DNA from: Rhabdophis nuchalis
Lineage: Eukaryota; Chordata; Lepidosauria; Squamata; Natricidae
Direction: 5' to 3'
DNA length: 64,000 nt
Assembly (NCBI GenBank): GCA_039707465.1
Contig: CM077648.1
Span: forward strand, 19,444,119-19,508,118
Positions within the stretch are counted from its first letter, which is position 1. Every line of letters starts with the position of its first letter. Below, piece by piece: positions 1-9,858 of this stretch. A program made the position numbers and the translations under genes. Under the pieces are notes generated by a model. That model was not told where the DNA came from, did not search any database, and worked only from the letters and a program-made list of their open reading frames with translations.

Positions 1-114
1 GTTACACAGTGAAATACAGAGTTTGTTTCACTGCAGACGATGATGAGGTTGTTGGAGGAAATGTCCATCTGGGTTCAGTTCTAAATGGGGAGAAAGACAC
101 TGGAAACATGGAGG

Positions 115-360
115 CTGGTTAGAAAGATGGTTTATTGGTGGACAGGACTGTTGTATACTCGTGTGACGAGAGGCCGCTGTCACTCAAGCAAGAAGCGGAT
201 TCTCATTGGAGCGAACCGGGGAGGCGTTCAGACGGGAGAATGCCAGAGTGTTTATTGGTTAAAAGGGGTTTGACAGCGACTATAAAAGAGCTGTCAAGCC
301 AAGGTTTTGTGTGTTCTTTTTTCTGGTGAAGTACGTGAAGAGTTAATAAAGCAGTTGTCA
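115..360 (+). promoter_or_regulatory. Possible LTR-like promoter unit
   Basis: This stretch has the layout of a polymerase II promoter followed closely by a polyadenylation signal, as in a long terminal repeat. CCAAT-type motifs (ATTGG) occur near 208 and 254, a clear TATA box at 281-287 and AATAAA at 345-350. TG...CA ends and a target duplication were not found, and no internal retroelement genes adjoin it, so a solo LTR is only a guess. An unrelated chance arrangement in intronic DNA remains possible. Confidence 0.3.
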
Positions 361-707
361 ATTGATCCCCTCAGGTGTGAGTAATTAGAGAATAAAACAA
401 GGACCATGTGGGTTTAAAGTCCTGGGTAGCTGAGCTGAGCACATGGAGTGGAGAGTGAGTGTTATTTATACCCTCTCTTGGGCTTTGAACTTGAGGTTCC
501 TGTTCCTGTGGCAAGGGCATGTGTTCTATTGGTTGCTGTAGTCAGACTCCCATGTGGAGTCATGTTTGTCTGAATCAAGTTTGGTGGAATCTTAGGCTGA
601 TGAAATGTAGTTCCTATTGTGACTGAATGGCTTTGCCCTGAAAGATAATCCCATCATCCTGGAGCTGAAGGCCTTTTGTCTTGTAGATAAATTAGCACCA
701 AAATATC
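361..707. other. Intronic DNA, no feature recognised
   Basis: No coding potential or recognisable transposon end was seen here. It may continue the LTR-like sequence to its left, but nothing in it proves that. Confidence 0.4.
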
Positions 708-715
708 TGCTAGGG

Positions 716-1625
716 CAGAGGTCCCCAACCCCCGGGCCGCGGACCGGTGCCGGTCCGTGGCTGGGTGGGAACTGGGCCGCAGGGCGGAGAGGAGGAGGAG
801 GGAGGAGGGGGCAGCCCCCTGAGCAGAGCATGCGGGAGAACGCAGGCGCGGCTGTTCGCGCTGTTGGAGTTGGGCTCTTCCTCCTCCCTCATCGACGGTG
901 GGACTCCTGGGCGGCGGCGCCCCTCCCTACCGGCCGCCGATTCCCTTCCTCCCCCCCCCCCCACACACATACGGAGCCTTCTCAGTGAGTGAGTGAGCAA
1001 ACGAGCAACCAAGCCCGGGCGGCGAGGCAGGCTAAGGCAAGTGAGCACGGGCTAAGGAGGGTCTGCGGTGGGGGGGCGGGGGCGGGGACGACGACAGACA
1101 GACAGAGAGAGGCAGAGACACAGAGAGGGACAGGAAGGGAGGGGGGGAATCAGAGTGACAGACACGCACACAGAGACAGGGAGAGAAAGAGAGACACAGA
1201 ATGGGTGATTAAGTGCGTGGATGCGAGACAGACAGACACATACACACACATAGAGTGTCAGATGGGGGGACGAAGAAGAGAGACAGAGAGAGAGAGAGAG
1301 TAAGAAAGAAAAGAAAGTGGGAGAGAGAGAGAAAGAGAAAGAAAGACAGACAGAGAAAGAGAAAGAAAGAGAGACAGAAAGGAAAGAGAGAGAGAAAAAG
1401 AGAGGAAGAGAGGAAGAAAGAGACAAAAGAGAGAAAGAGAAAGAAAGAGAGAGAAAGAGGGAAAGAAAGAAAGAGAGAAAGAGAAAGAAATAAAGAGAGA
1501 AAGAGGGAAAGAAAGAAAGAGAAAGAAATAAAGAGAGAAAGGGGGAAAGAAAGAGAAAGAAAGAAAGAGAGAGAGAGAAAGAAAGAAAGAGAAAGAGAGA
1601 AAGAAAGAGATAGAGAAAGAAAGAG

Positions 1626-1696
<71 letters not shown>

Positions 1697-1877
1697 ACTT
1701 ATGATCACAGTTGAGGCCAAAAGTTTGGTTGTTAACCAAGACCATTGTTAAGTGAGTCACATTTTCCAAGTTAGCCACGCCCACCCAGTCACATGACTGC
1801 TGAGCCACTCAGCCGGTCCGCAGAATTTTCTTTAAAATGAAACCGGTCCCTGGGGCAAAAAAGGTTGGGGACCCCTG
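716..1877. mobile_element. Non-autonomous hAT element with internal purine expansion
   Basis: Terminal inverted repeats CAGAGGTCCCCAACC and GGTTGGGGACCCCTG are flanked by a perfect 8-bp target duplication, TGCTAGGG, at 708-715 and 1878-1885. That size is the hAT superfamily signature. The 5' part is GC-rich and the 3' part resembles the end of the shorter copy at 21645-21796. No transposase reading frame is present. Most of the 1162 bp is a purine tract (about 1087-1697) that has probably grown by slippage after insertion. Confidence 0.85.
1087..1697. repeat. Polypurine (GA/GAAA)n tract
   Basis: About 600 bp are almost entirely purine on the + strand, grading from GACA/GAGA-type repeats into pure GAAA repeats at about 1626-1695. 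The long open frames here translate to low-complexity Arg/Lys/Glu or Phe/Leu/Ser strings and are artefacts of the repeat. It lies inside the hAT element at 716-1877. Confidence 0.95.
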
Positions 1878-1885
1878 TGCTAGGG

Positions 1886-3344
1886 GCAGGGAGCTAGGGC
1901 TGAGTTTCTGTCTCCAAGAGCATGTTTCTCAATTTCTCATCCAGCGAAATATAATATTCTGCCTTTTTAATATTTTCTAAAATATTTCATTCTTCTAGGA
2001 GAGGGGTGGGTGCTAACATTCTATAAGGTATTGTCTAGTGAGGCAATGGATTTTTTTTTTAATGTCCAGAATAAGGTTGCTACTCTAATGGGCATACTGA
2101 TCCTCACTGGAACATTGTGTCCTCAATTCCAGGAGTGTCCTCTTGTGATATGAATCATCTCTCCATACAAAGTGATGGAATCCAAATTCCAAAGTCGCTG
2201 TTGAAATGCTGTAATGGGTAGCACTGTATAATGGAATCTGAGCATGTTTCTGCCTGTGCCTGTTTTCTAGTAATAAAAATCTGCTTTCTTGTTTATCTAA
2301 CAAAAGAAGAATTTGGGGAAATATTCTGGGAATTGCTGTCCTTAAAAAAAAAAATCGAAGGCAGTCACATTAATCAGAAGTAATTCTGCCTTCATATACA
2401 ACTTTCCTATCTTCAAAAATGAACTGATTATAATAGAGTAAAGTATTAGAAGGGGGCTCAGAATTGTATGCAGTGCACTCCAAAACTCTTTTGGGTGCTT
2501 CAGTTCCATGTAATATGTGAATCTGATCATAAAACTCAACATACCTGTGCAAATTTGTCTACATATGCGGTGTAGACTGTTGAAGAGCTTGTGAACTTTG
2601 GGAATTAAAGCTAAATCTAAAATTTAATTATGTAGCCAAGCTGAAACTTAATCTATAAGGCAGTGTGTAAAAGTGAGATGCCAGCATGTTAGGGGCTCAA
2701 AATAACTTTTGCACTCCCTCCTCAAGACTGTAATGTCAAGCCTCTTTTATAAATTATTGGTGCAAGTAGAACTTGGAATGGGCAAATGGATTAATTATTA
2801 ATGTTTAGAATACTCTAGTATTCTGCGTTCCTACTACCCCATTTGATAGGACTAAGTGCCAATGATAGAGTTTCCTAATATTTTCTGAAATTTTGTAGTA
2901 AAGGAGGAAACTCTTAATTTTCCCACAAACACTCCTAAAAATCTACATGCAAAAAAAATCTACATGTTTTGCATGCAAATTTGCCGTAGCTGCTGGGAAA
3001 ACTTTCCAAAAGCAGAGATTACACTAATATAAATCCTCAAATTGGTGGGTACAACATTGCTTTTTTGCCTTACTTCAATCATGCAGACACCCTTTAAACT
3101 TAGAGTTCAGGATGAGAAGGAAATAAGGCTTATCTGGATAATCAAGGGTGACCCTTGAATTCATGATGGGACCCAAGTGCTGTGAATGAGTGTAGTTTCC
3201 TGTGTTTACATCCTTAGGAGGGAGAAATGTGCTTCTGCCATGGTCTTGGTGTGGCAACCAAACTGTTTCCAGCCCCAAATCCATTCCAGCTGTGTCTCTG
3301 AGTAGGCACAAGGTTAAATTAGGAAAGTTGCTAAGTTTCCATTG
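1886..3344. other. Intronic DNA, no feature recognised
   Basis: AT-rich sequence with short homopolymer runs. No exon, SINE head or transposon terminus was recognised. Confidence 0.5.
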
Positions 3345-3352
3345 GCTTAGAT

Positions 3353-3611
3353 CAGGGGTAAACTCAAGGCCCGCGGGCCACATCTGGCCCATGGGGTGCT
3401 TAAATCTGGGCCACAGGGCTGTCCTGGAAATAGCAAAGGACTGGCCCGCTTTGCCTCTAGCAGCCACACATGCCCCCCCCCCCCCCGCACTCCAGTTTGG
3501 CTGGCAGGATGCTGTAGGAGGCATCCATCCGATCTCCTCCCCCGGCTCAGCTCATAGAGGAGAACTACAATGCTGATCCAGCCCTTGAAGAAATCCAGTT
3601 TGACACCCCTG
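3353..3611. mobile_element. Non-autonomous hAT (CAGGGGTGTCAAACTC family, long form)
   Basis: The ends read CAGGGGTAAACTCAAG and GTTTGACACCCCTG, bounded by the perfect 8-bp duplication GCTTAGAT (3345-3352 and 3612-3619). The interior includes a C-run near 3475-3487. The same long form recurs at 34415-34728 and 57386-57792; shorter relatives lie at 4228, 22478, 44921 and 48016. Confidence 0.85.
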
Positions 3612-3619
3612 GCTTAGAT

Positions 3620-4219
3620 TTTAAAAGCTGGTCATTCTGCAGGTCTCTGGCCTTCATTCCCCCCCCCCCCCCAAACATCAGGCTGATGGTAAACCACTAT
3701 TGAAACTCTTGATGGTTTAAAAGCAGTGATGTGGCATATCTGTCTGCGGTTGAAAACACCAGATTCCCACTTGGTCTACTAATCCCCTTGTGTGTGCTGA
3801 AGGAGTTAATTGTGATACTTATGTCCTTGACCAGTCATCTATAATTGCTACTTCAGCTTCTCTGTATCTCCTGAGGCTATTATCCTTTGCTTTCTTCAAT
3901 CATACATACTCTGTACAGTAATTGGACTTACAACTCAGGATTTTCAAAGGTTTGAAGATCAGCTGCAGGCATCATTTAGCGTATAATGCTCTCAAGGGGG
4001 TTTCTTATTGGACTTCCTCCACTTGTTACAAGTAAAATATTATATACATCTGTGTGTTGCATTGTAAATTAAACACCACAATTAAGAGGATTGTTGAATA
4101 GGTTGTTGCATGCATTGACATGAGATTGGGCATGAGATTACTGTAATGTGCCATGACAATTTTTGATTATTCAGAGTCAAAATCGACAGGATATCTACCC
4201 CTAATAAACTGCTTCATGA
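3620..4219. other. Intronic DNA, no feature recognised
   Basis: Contains a C-run near 3660-3672 and otherwise unremarkable AT-rich sequence. Confidence 0.5.
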
Positions 4220-4227
4220 TTCTAAAC

Positions 4228-4362
4228 CAGGGGTGTCAAACTCACAGCTCGTTGGCCAGATGCATCACACACTGGCTACATCCACCCCTTGTTGAGCGAA
4301 GGGGGAAAAAGTCGCAATACGTCACGTGACAACAAAGTGACACCGCGAGTTTGACACTCCTG
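4228..4362. mobile_element. Short hAT MITE (CAGGGGTGTCAAACTC family)
   Basis: Termini CAGGGGTGTCAAACTC and GAGTTTGACACTCCTG are bounded by TTCTAAAC (4220-4227) and TTCTAAGC (4363-4370), an 8-bp duplication with one mismatch. No coding capacity. Confidence 0.85.
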
Positions 4363-4489
4363 TTCTAAGCAATTATATTTTCCACTAGCTATACCTGGCC
4401 ACGCGTTGCTGTGGCCCAGTCTGGTTAAATGGCCAACCAATCTGTGTGTAGATCTATACCTGCACACATACACACAACCACCATATAAC

Positions 4490-4895
4490 CGCCAACCTAC
4501 CTACCTACTGTATTTTTCCCTCTCTATCTATCCCTCTACCTACCTACCTACTGTATTTCTTCCTTTCTCCCTCTACCTACCTACCTACTGTATTTCCCCT
4601 TCTCTATCCCTCTACCTACCTACCTACTGTATTTCTCCCTCTCTCTCTATTCCTCTACCTACCTACCTACTGTATTTCTCGCTACCTATCTATACACCTA
4701 CCTACCTACCTACAAACCGACTGTATTTCTTCCTCTCTATCCCCCTACCTACCTACCTACATACCTACTGTGCTGTTCCCTATCTATCCCCCTACCTACC
4801 TACCGTATTTCTCCCTATCTATCCCTCTATCTACCTATCTACCTACCTACCTACTGTTTTCTCCCTATCTATATATTCCCCTATCTACCTACTAT
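4490..4895. repeat. CCTA/CTGTATTTCTCC minisatellite
   Basis: Runs of CTAC/CCTA tetramers alternate with a spacer of the type CTGTATTTCTCCCTCTC about every 50-60 bp. The encoded Leu-Pro-Thr-Tyr string is an artefact. The array lies within the Helitron and its last unit reappears at about 5213-5240, next to the second CR1 copy. Confidence 0.9.
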
Positions 4896-4902
4896 AATAC
4901 AA

Positions 4903-5206
4903 TAATACAATAGCAGAGTTGGAAGGGACCTTGGAGGTCATCTAGTCCAACTCCCTGCCTAGGCAGGAAGCCCTATACCATTTCAGACAAATGGCTATCC
5001 AACATCTTCTTGAAGACCTGCAGTGTTGGGGCATTCACAACTTCTGGAGGCAGGTTGTTTCACTGATTAATTGTTCTAACTGTCAGTAAATTTCTCCTCA
5101 GTTCTAAGTTGCTTCTCTCCTTGATTAGTTTCCACCCATTGCTTCTTGTTCTGCCCTCAGGTGCTTTGGAGAATAATTTGACTCCCTCTTCTTTGTGGCA
5201 ACCCCC
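4903..5206 (-). mobile_element. CR1 LINE 3' fragment, copy 1
   Basis: The sequence starting TAGCAGAGTTGGAAGGGACC is the reverse complement of the CR1 3' end. On the minus strand it encodes the C-terminal tail of the CR1 ORF2 protein (the Trp-Asn-Ser-Leu-Pro type motif) and then the short 3'UTR. It is 5'-truncated. It shares its CCTA-rich flank with the second copy at 5243-5670, which suggests duplication together with that flank. Confidence 0.85.
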
Positions 5207-5242
5207 TCTCTTTATTCCCCTATCTACCTACCTACTGTAATA

Positions 5243-5670
5243 CAATATTACAATAGCAGAGTTGGAAGGGACCTTGGAGGTCATCTAGTCCAACTCCCTG
5301 CCTAGGCAGGAAGCCCTATACCAGGGGTCTGCAAAGTCGGCTCTTTTAAGACTGGTGGACTTCAACTCCCAGAGTTCCCCAGCCAGCATAGCTGGCTGGG
5401 GAATTCTGGGAGTTGAAGTCCACCAGTCTTAAAAGAGCCGACTTTGCAGACCCCTGCCCTATACCATTTCAGACAAATGGCTATCTAACATCTTCTTAAA
5501 GACTTCCAGGGTGGGCCATCCACAACTTTGGGAGGCAAGCTGTTCCACTGATTAATTGTCCTAACTGTCAGGAAATTTCTCCTCAGTTCTAAATTGCTTC
5601 TCTCCTTGATTAGTTTCCACCCATTGCTTCTTGTTCTGCCCTCAGATGCTTTGGAGAATAGTTTGACTCC
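5243..5670 (-). mobile_element. CR1 LINE 3' fragment, copy 2, split by a hAT MITE
   Basis: A second CR1 3' end in the same orientation. Its minus-strand frame (within 5485-5742) reads NQWNSLPPKVV, matching the conserved C-terminus of CR1 ORF2. It is interrupted at the sequence CCCTATAC by the hAT MITE at 5322-5456. The bases on each side of the MITE join to restore an uninterrupted CR1 order. Confidence 0.85.
5322..5456. mobile_element. Hairpin hAT MITE inside CR1
   Basis: A 135-bp near-perfect palindrome beginning CAGGGGTCTGCAAAG and ending CTTTGCAGACCCCTG. It is flanked by a perfect 8-bp duplication of CR1 sequence, CCCTATAC (5314-5321 and 5457-5464), so the insertion is unambiguous. The whole element can fold into one long hairpin. 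Its core resembles the palindromes at 35280-35420 and 52035-52169. Confidence 0.92.
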
Positions 5671-5951
5671 AGTGCCTTTTTGGCCATAAGAGGCCTCCGT
5701 AGTTAATGAGTGTTGGTGGGCGGAGTTACAGGGAGTAAACACATTTTTCAGTTAGTACTTTTTTTGTGTTTACTTTACACATGATACAAGTGTGCTAGGC
5801 ACAAAATGATTAGCTATTCTATTATCGGAGGTCCTTGGCTACCTTGTGTCAAAATTTGAGGCAAATTGGTCCAGTACTTTTTGAGATTAGTGGATTCGTA
5901 CAAACTATTTTACATTTTTATTTATATAGATTGTAAATGAAGGCTGATGAT

Positions 5952-6985
5952 CAGGGTGGATAAAAATCAATGATTTTTAAAAAAAATAAATACAAAAAAT
6001 CGGATTTTTGTTATTTAAATTGGATTTTTTTAAATTTAAATCAGATTTTTTGATTTAAATTGGATTTTTTTTAATATAAAATGCTTTTTGAGGAAAATAT
6101 ATTACCATCCAAAGGTTATTCCATCATGAAATAAAGATTAGTTTTTTAATTATGTAGACTAAGGCTGTGTATGTTTAATTTTTTTGGTAAATAAATTCCA
6201 TTAACCCATTCACAATGTCATGCTCTTCCAGAGGTTTTTGTAAGATTATTGGGCAGTTTCTCTGCCTACAAGATATTATCACAGATGCTTGGTTTACTTT
6301 TGCAGTTCTCAAAACTGAATTTGACTCAGCAGAGATCACGTGCCTCTTCTTCACAGCAAAAATGTTATAACATGAACAGAGTTGAAAAAAAGACCTTAAT
6401 CCTAACTTCTACAAATCTATGAATACAGAATCAACCCCTTCAGTGCTAAGTTTCAAGACGTTCAGTGAATAGAATAGAAACAATATTTTTCTGATTGTTT
6501 GGAGTGGAATAGATCTGCACAAGAAGAAATTGAAACTAAGTATGAGGAGGAAGGGGCAAGCAGACAAGCAGTACTACAAAATGAAAGTCTAAGTTTCTTA
6601 AAATATATATATTTTGTATAGCCAAATTAGTTAACAAACATGGATGTTTGTTTAAGCAAATAACATATGCTGTAATGTTATTGTTTTAGTTGAATAAATC
6701 TATTTAAATTGTTATTATTAAGGTAATGATTATTTTTCTCCTTCCTAAGTACAACAGAAAAGTTGTCCAAATATGAATGATTAACCTATTAAACTGCGAT
6801 AAAAAAACTAATATGAAAAGTTGTTATTCTAAAAATCTTTATCTACTTGCATATTATAAGTTATACCAGCAATAATTAGTCTTTATGTAGAAAACTATGA
6901 TTTAAATCAAGCTTTTTTACTAGTGATTTAAATCATGATTTAAATTGTGATTTAAATCAACTTGATTTAAATCAAATCCACCCTG
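5952..6985. mobile_element. AT-rich hAT element with ATTTAAAT-type ends
   Basis: Ends CAGGGTGGATAAAAATCA and TTAAATCAAATCCACCCTG are flanked by a perfect 8-bp duplication, CTGATGAT (5944-5951 and 6986-6993). The subterminal regions are packed with GATTTAAAT repeats. The 1034-bp interior has no long open frame; it could hold a decayed transposase remnant, but none was identified. Confidence 0.82.
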
Positions 6986-6993
6986 CTGATGAT

Positions 6994-7810
6994 TATTCTC
7001 ATCATGTCCATATTGGCTTTGCATCCTTCCCAAACCTTTCTCCATTCAGTATGAATTTACCTATACTGTTTAGGGATGATTGTTATGTTTAATGGCCGAT
7101 TTATGGATTGCGGTGGATTTTATTCAGTGATATAAAGTCCTTTTTCTTCTAACATCTTAACATCCTGTTCCTTTGTTCTGGCTTTATTATCTTTTCAAAA
7201 CCTCCCACTTCTCTTTCACTTTTAAGCTTTTCCTGTACTCGCAACTATGTAATTTCTTATTGTCAGTTATGCTGCATTTAAATGCTCAGTTTTGCTCAGT
7301 TTTTCAAGACAGGAGAGGGGGGGTTGGCCCTTTAAAAACTTGTTCTGAAGTCAACTTACAACTGCCACTCCTTAAGTGTTTTGAACTAATATCTCTATCA
7401 CTCTTGAAGCTAATTAGTAAAGGAAGCTTACATTGTCAACAAGAAATTGAAATTAAGATGCATTTGTGTACGCATAAAACATGGCAAGAGATGTGAATGC
7501 CAGAAACAGCTCCAGGACACATTAGTCATTTGCATGTCAACTGAATGCAAACCTCTAAGCTTCTGTGTTTTCTCACAACATGTCCTGTTCTTTGTCTCTT
7601 TGAACTTTCCTTTCAACTACGGTAATCTTGTTTTTCAAGTGAACTTTCCCAACTTGTAAAAACCAGTAGTTTTTAATTAAAAGGGTTAAAACCATTTTCT
7701 CTACAATTTGCCAATTCTGTAATAGGTATTTGAAAGGTCAAATTTTGCATTAGTGTAGTTTCACTTTTCAGTGTGTATCATTAGATGTAATTAAAAACAA
7801 AGCATGTATA
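6994..7810. other. Intronic DNA, no feature recognised
   Basis: Only short chance open frames. No repeat boundary seen. Confidence 0.45.
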
Positions 7811-7818
7811 CATTAAAG

Positions 7819-8168
7819 CAGTGCTTATCAATTATTTTCTGTCATGCCCCCCCTAGGAAGAAGAAAACATTTCGCGCCTCCCGCGCGACTGTAAATAGTA
7901 TCATTTGTCTATAAAATTGTTATAAGTACACCTCTGCATAACACTGTATCCTTATTAACGTATAAGAGAATAAAAAAAGAAAGAAATGTGGATCAATTTA
8001 CAACAAAGAATAGCTTTATTAACTGTAGCAGAAAAGATTTAAAGTGCATTAGAAATTTAAAAAAAATTAAATCCTTAATTAAACTAAATTGCCGAGGTCA
8101 AACGCGCCCCCCTTTACGGAGCCTCGCGCCCCCCCTGGGGGGCCCGCCCCACTATTTGAGAAGCACTG
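7819..8168. mobile_element. hAT MITE (CAGTGCTTATCAA family)
   Basis: Ends CAGTGCTTATCAATTATT and ATTTGAGAAGCACTG, with a C-rich block just inside each end, are flanked by the perfect 8-bp duplication CATTAAAG (7811-7818 and 8169-8176). It is 350 bp and non-coding. Confidence 0.85.
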
Positions 8169-8282
8169 CATTAAAGGAAAAGTCTCTTTTAAATTGATCT
8201 CAGCTCTTGGTAACTTCATGGATCCATCCACATACAGTTGGTCCTTGACTTACAATGGTTCATTTAGTGACCACTTAGAACT

Positions 8283-8495
8283 TAGACTTATATACCACTT
8301 CATAGTGCTATTTTAACCCCTCTCCAAGAGGTTTACAGAGTCAGCATATTGCCCCCAACAATCTGGGTACTAATTTTATTGACCTCAGAAGGATGGAAAG
8401 CTGAATCAACCTTGACCCAGTGAGACTCGAACTGCCGAACTGCTGGCAGGCAGCCAAATTAGCCTACAGTACTGCATTCTAACCACTGCACCTCT
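8283..8495 (-). mobile_element. tRNA-derived SINE with LINE-like tail
   Basis: Read on the minus strand it starts with a tRNA-like head (GTGCAGTGGTTAGAATGC, then a box-B-like GTTCGAGTCTC), a central GGGGGCAATATGCTGAC block, and a tail ending AAGTGGTATATAAGTCTAAG. The same SINE is present at 12864-13094 (+) and 18176-18400 (-). It is nested in the MITE at 8235-9325. Confidence 0.75.
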
Positions 8496-8804
8496 AAACA
8501 ACAGCACTAAAAAAAGGTACTCATGCCCAATTTTCATACTTATAACCATTGCAGCATCTCCATGGTCATGAGATTTACATTCGGATGCTGGACAGCTGGT
8601 TGATATTTATGCTGGTTGCAGTGTCCCAGTCTCCTGTGATCACCTTTTGTGACCTTCTGGCAAGCGAAGTCAATGGGGAAGTCAGATTCACTTAACAACC
8701 ACGTTACTAATTTAACAAATGCTGAGACTCACTTAACAAATCTGCCAAGAAAGATTGTAAAATGGGGCAAAACTCACTTATCAAATTTGTCACTTAGCAA
8801 CTTA

Positions 8805-9279
8805 CCATATTTTCCCTCAAAAAAGAGGTTGAAAATCTCGGTGCGTCTTACACACTGAATACGGCATTTTTTGCTTCCTGAAACCCCACCCCTTCACCAA
8901 AATGGCCGTGCAGAGCCTGTAGAAGGCTTTCAGAGAGCTCTTGGGGGCTGGGGAGGGCAGAAATGAGTCAAAAACGGGCCATTTTGTTTGCAACTCCCAG
9001 CCCCCAGGAGTACTCTATAAGCCTCCTAAAGGCTATGCATGCAATTTTTTTGACAAAAAACAGGCCCATTTTCGTGAAAAACAGGCCGTGTTTTATTCAT
9101 TTTGGGGGGTCCTCACCCTCCCAGGGACACTCTGCAAGCCCCCTAAAGGCTATTCATGCCTTTTGGGGGGGGGGGAAAGCAAGAGGTTTGCAGAGTGCAA
9201 AACTTTTTTTAAAAATTTGCCTCTTCAAAACCTTGGTGCATCTTATTCTCCCGTGCATCTTATTCTCTGAAAAATACGG
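8805..9279. mobile_element. TA-type DNA element (CCATATTTTCC ends)
   Basis: Begins CCATATTTTCCCTCAAAA and ends TCTGAAAAATACGG between two TA dinucleotides (8803-8804 and 9280-9281). Inside each end are GTGCGTCTTAC / GTGCATCTTATTC motifs. The interior includes a repeated TAAAGGCTATnCATGC block. Non-coding. It interrupts the flanking MITE. Confidence 0.65.
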
Positions 9280-9419
9280 TAAATTTTGGGCTCAGTTGTG
9301 CTTGTAAGCCAAGAAACACCTCTAGTTTTCTTCCTACACTTTTTCCAGAAAGCTTTTTTCTTCTAATTTCCCAGTGCTAGCTTGTCATCCCAGTGTTCCC
9401 TCAAGGAATCTCACTCAAG

Positions 9420-9705
9420 ATAACCAAAGAGGAAATAGAATTTACACCGGAACTATTTCTCTTGGGAATTATAAACAAGAAATACAACAAGGGGATTTTT
9501 TTTTTAACAATATATATTATCACGGCAGCAAGAATGGTCTTTGCCCAAAATTGGAAAAACAAGAAAACTCCACAAGAATGGGAAATAATTAGGAAAATCT
9601 TATCTTAGCATATATGACATCGATTTTGCCAGGACAGATTACACTATGTCCAATGTTTTAATTTATGTTTAATAAAAAACCTTTTAATAATAATAAAAAA
9701 AAAGA
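9420..9705 (+). mobile_element. 5'-truncated L1-like LINE (ORF2 C-terminus and tail)
   Basis: A + strand frame ending at 9608 reads FTPELFLLGIINKKYNKG followed by ITAARMVFAQNWK. This is the conserved C-terminal region of L1 ORF2. A short 3'UTR with AATAAA (9671-9676) and an A-rich tail follow. A 13-bp target duplication, AATCTCACTCAAG, at 9407-9419 and 9706-9718 shows target-primed insertion. It proves that an ORF2-bearing L1 lineage existed in this genome. Confidence 0.82.
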
Positions 9706-9719
9706 AATCTCACTCAAGT

Positions 9720-9775
9720 ACTGGCCAGGCCTGACCTTGCTTAACCTCTGAGCACAAACAAGGTTGGTCAGCATA
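9720..9775 (-). mobile_element. 5S rRNA-like SINE head remnant
   Basis: GGCCTGACCTTGCTTAACC resembles the reverse complement of the internal promoter region of 5S rRNA, as used by SINE3-type retroposons. Only a short, diverged stretch is visible. Similar remnants occur near 42378-42450 and 61400-61445. Confidence 0.35.
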
Positions 9776-9858
9776 TTTCATGCATATTTCATTTCACTTT
9801 ATTGTGGACATCTTGCTGCATGAACCAGGCTTCGATGTTAAGCCTGAAGGCCCCAATA

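Larger units (their letters stand above)
4385..5930 (-). mobile_element. Helitron, non-autonomous, with nested insertions
   Basis: Read on the minus strand, the element begins TCTATATAAATAAAAATG at 5930 after a host A and ends CTAG at 4385 before a host T. This is the A|TC...CTRR|T hallmark of rolling-circle Helitrons. A hairpin sits just inside the 3' end at 4397-4416 (GGCCAC paired with GTGGCC), as the family requires. There is no Rep-helicase frame. The interior is filled by a CCTA minisatellite, two CR1 fragments and a hAT MITE, so the true Helitron sequence is only the outer parts, about 4385-4490 and 5671-5930. Confidence 0.8.
8235..9325. mobile_element. TA-type MITE (CAGGTAGTCC family), split twice
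   Basis: Left end CAGTTGGTCCTTGACTTACA follows TA. Three pieces remain: 8235-8282, about 8496-8803 and 9281-9325. They are in the same order as the uninterrupted copy at 49474-49830. The first gap is filled by a SINE (8283-8495) and the second by another TA-type DNA element (8805-9279). Confidence 0.75.

Noticed and set aside
710..1048. GC-rich frames on both strands that looked like a CpG-island exon
   Set aside because: They lie inside the hAT element at 716-1877, which has clear ends and an 8-bp duplication.
1052..1808. Long open frames on both strands with Phe/Leu/Ser or Arg/Lys/Glu composition
   Set aside because: They are translations of the GAAA/GA repeat and have no domain or codon bias.
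4490..4895. CRISPR-like array (regular repeats with spacers)
   Set aside because: Repeat units vary in length and the spacers are themselves repeated; vertebrate nuclear context.
4406..4897. 163-residue frame of Leu-Pro-Thr-Tyr repeats
   Set aside because: Product of the CCTA minisatellite; no start context or splice evidence.
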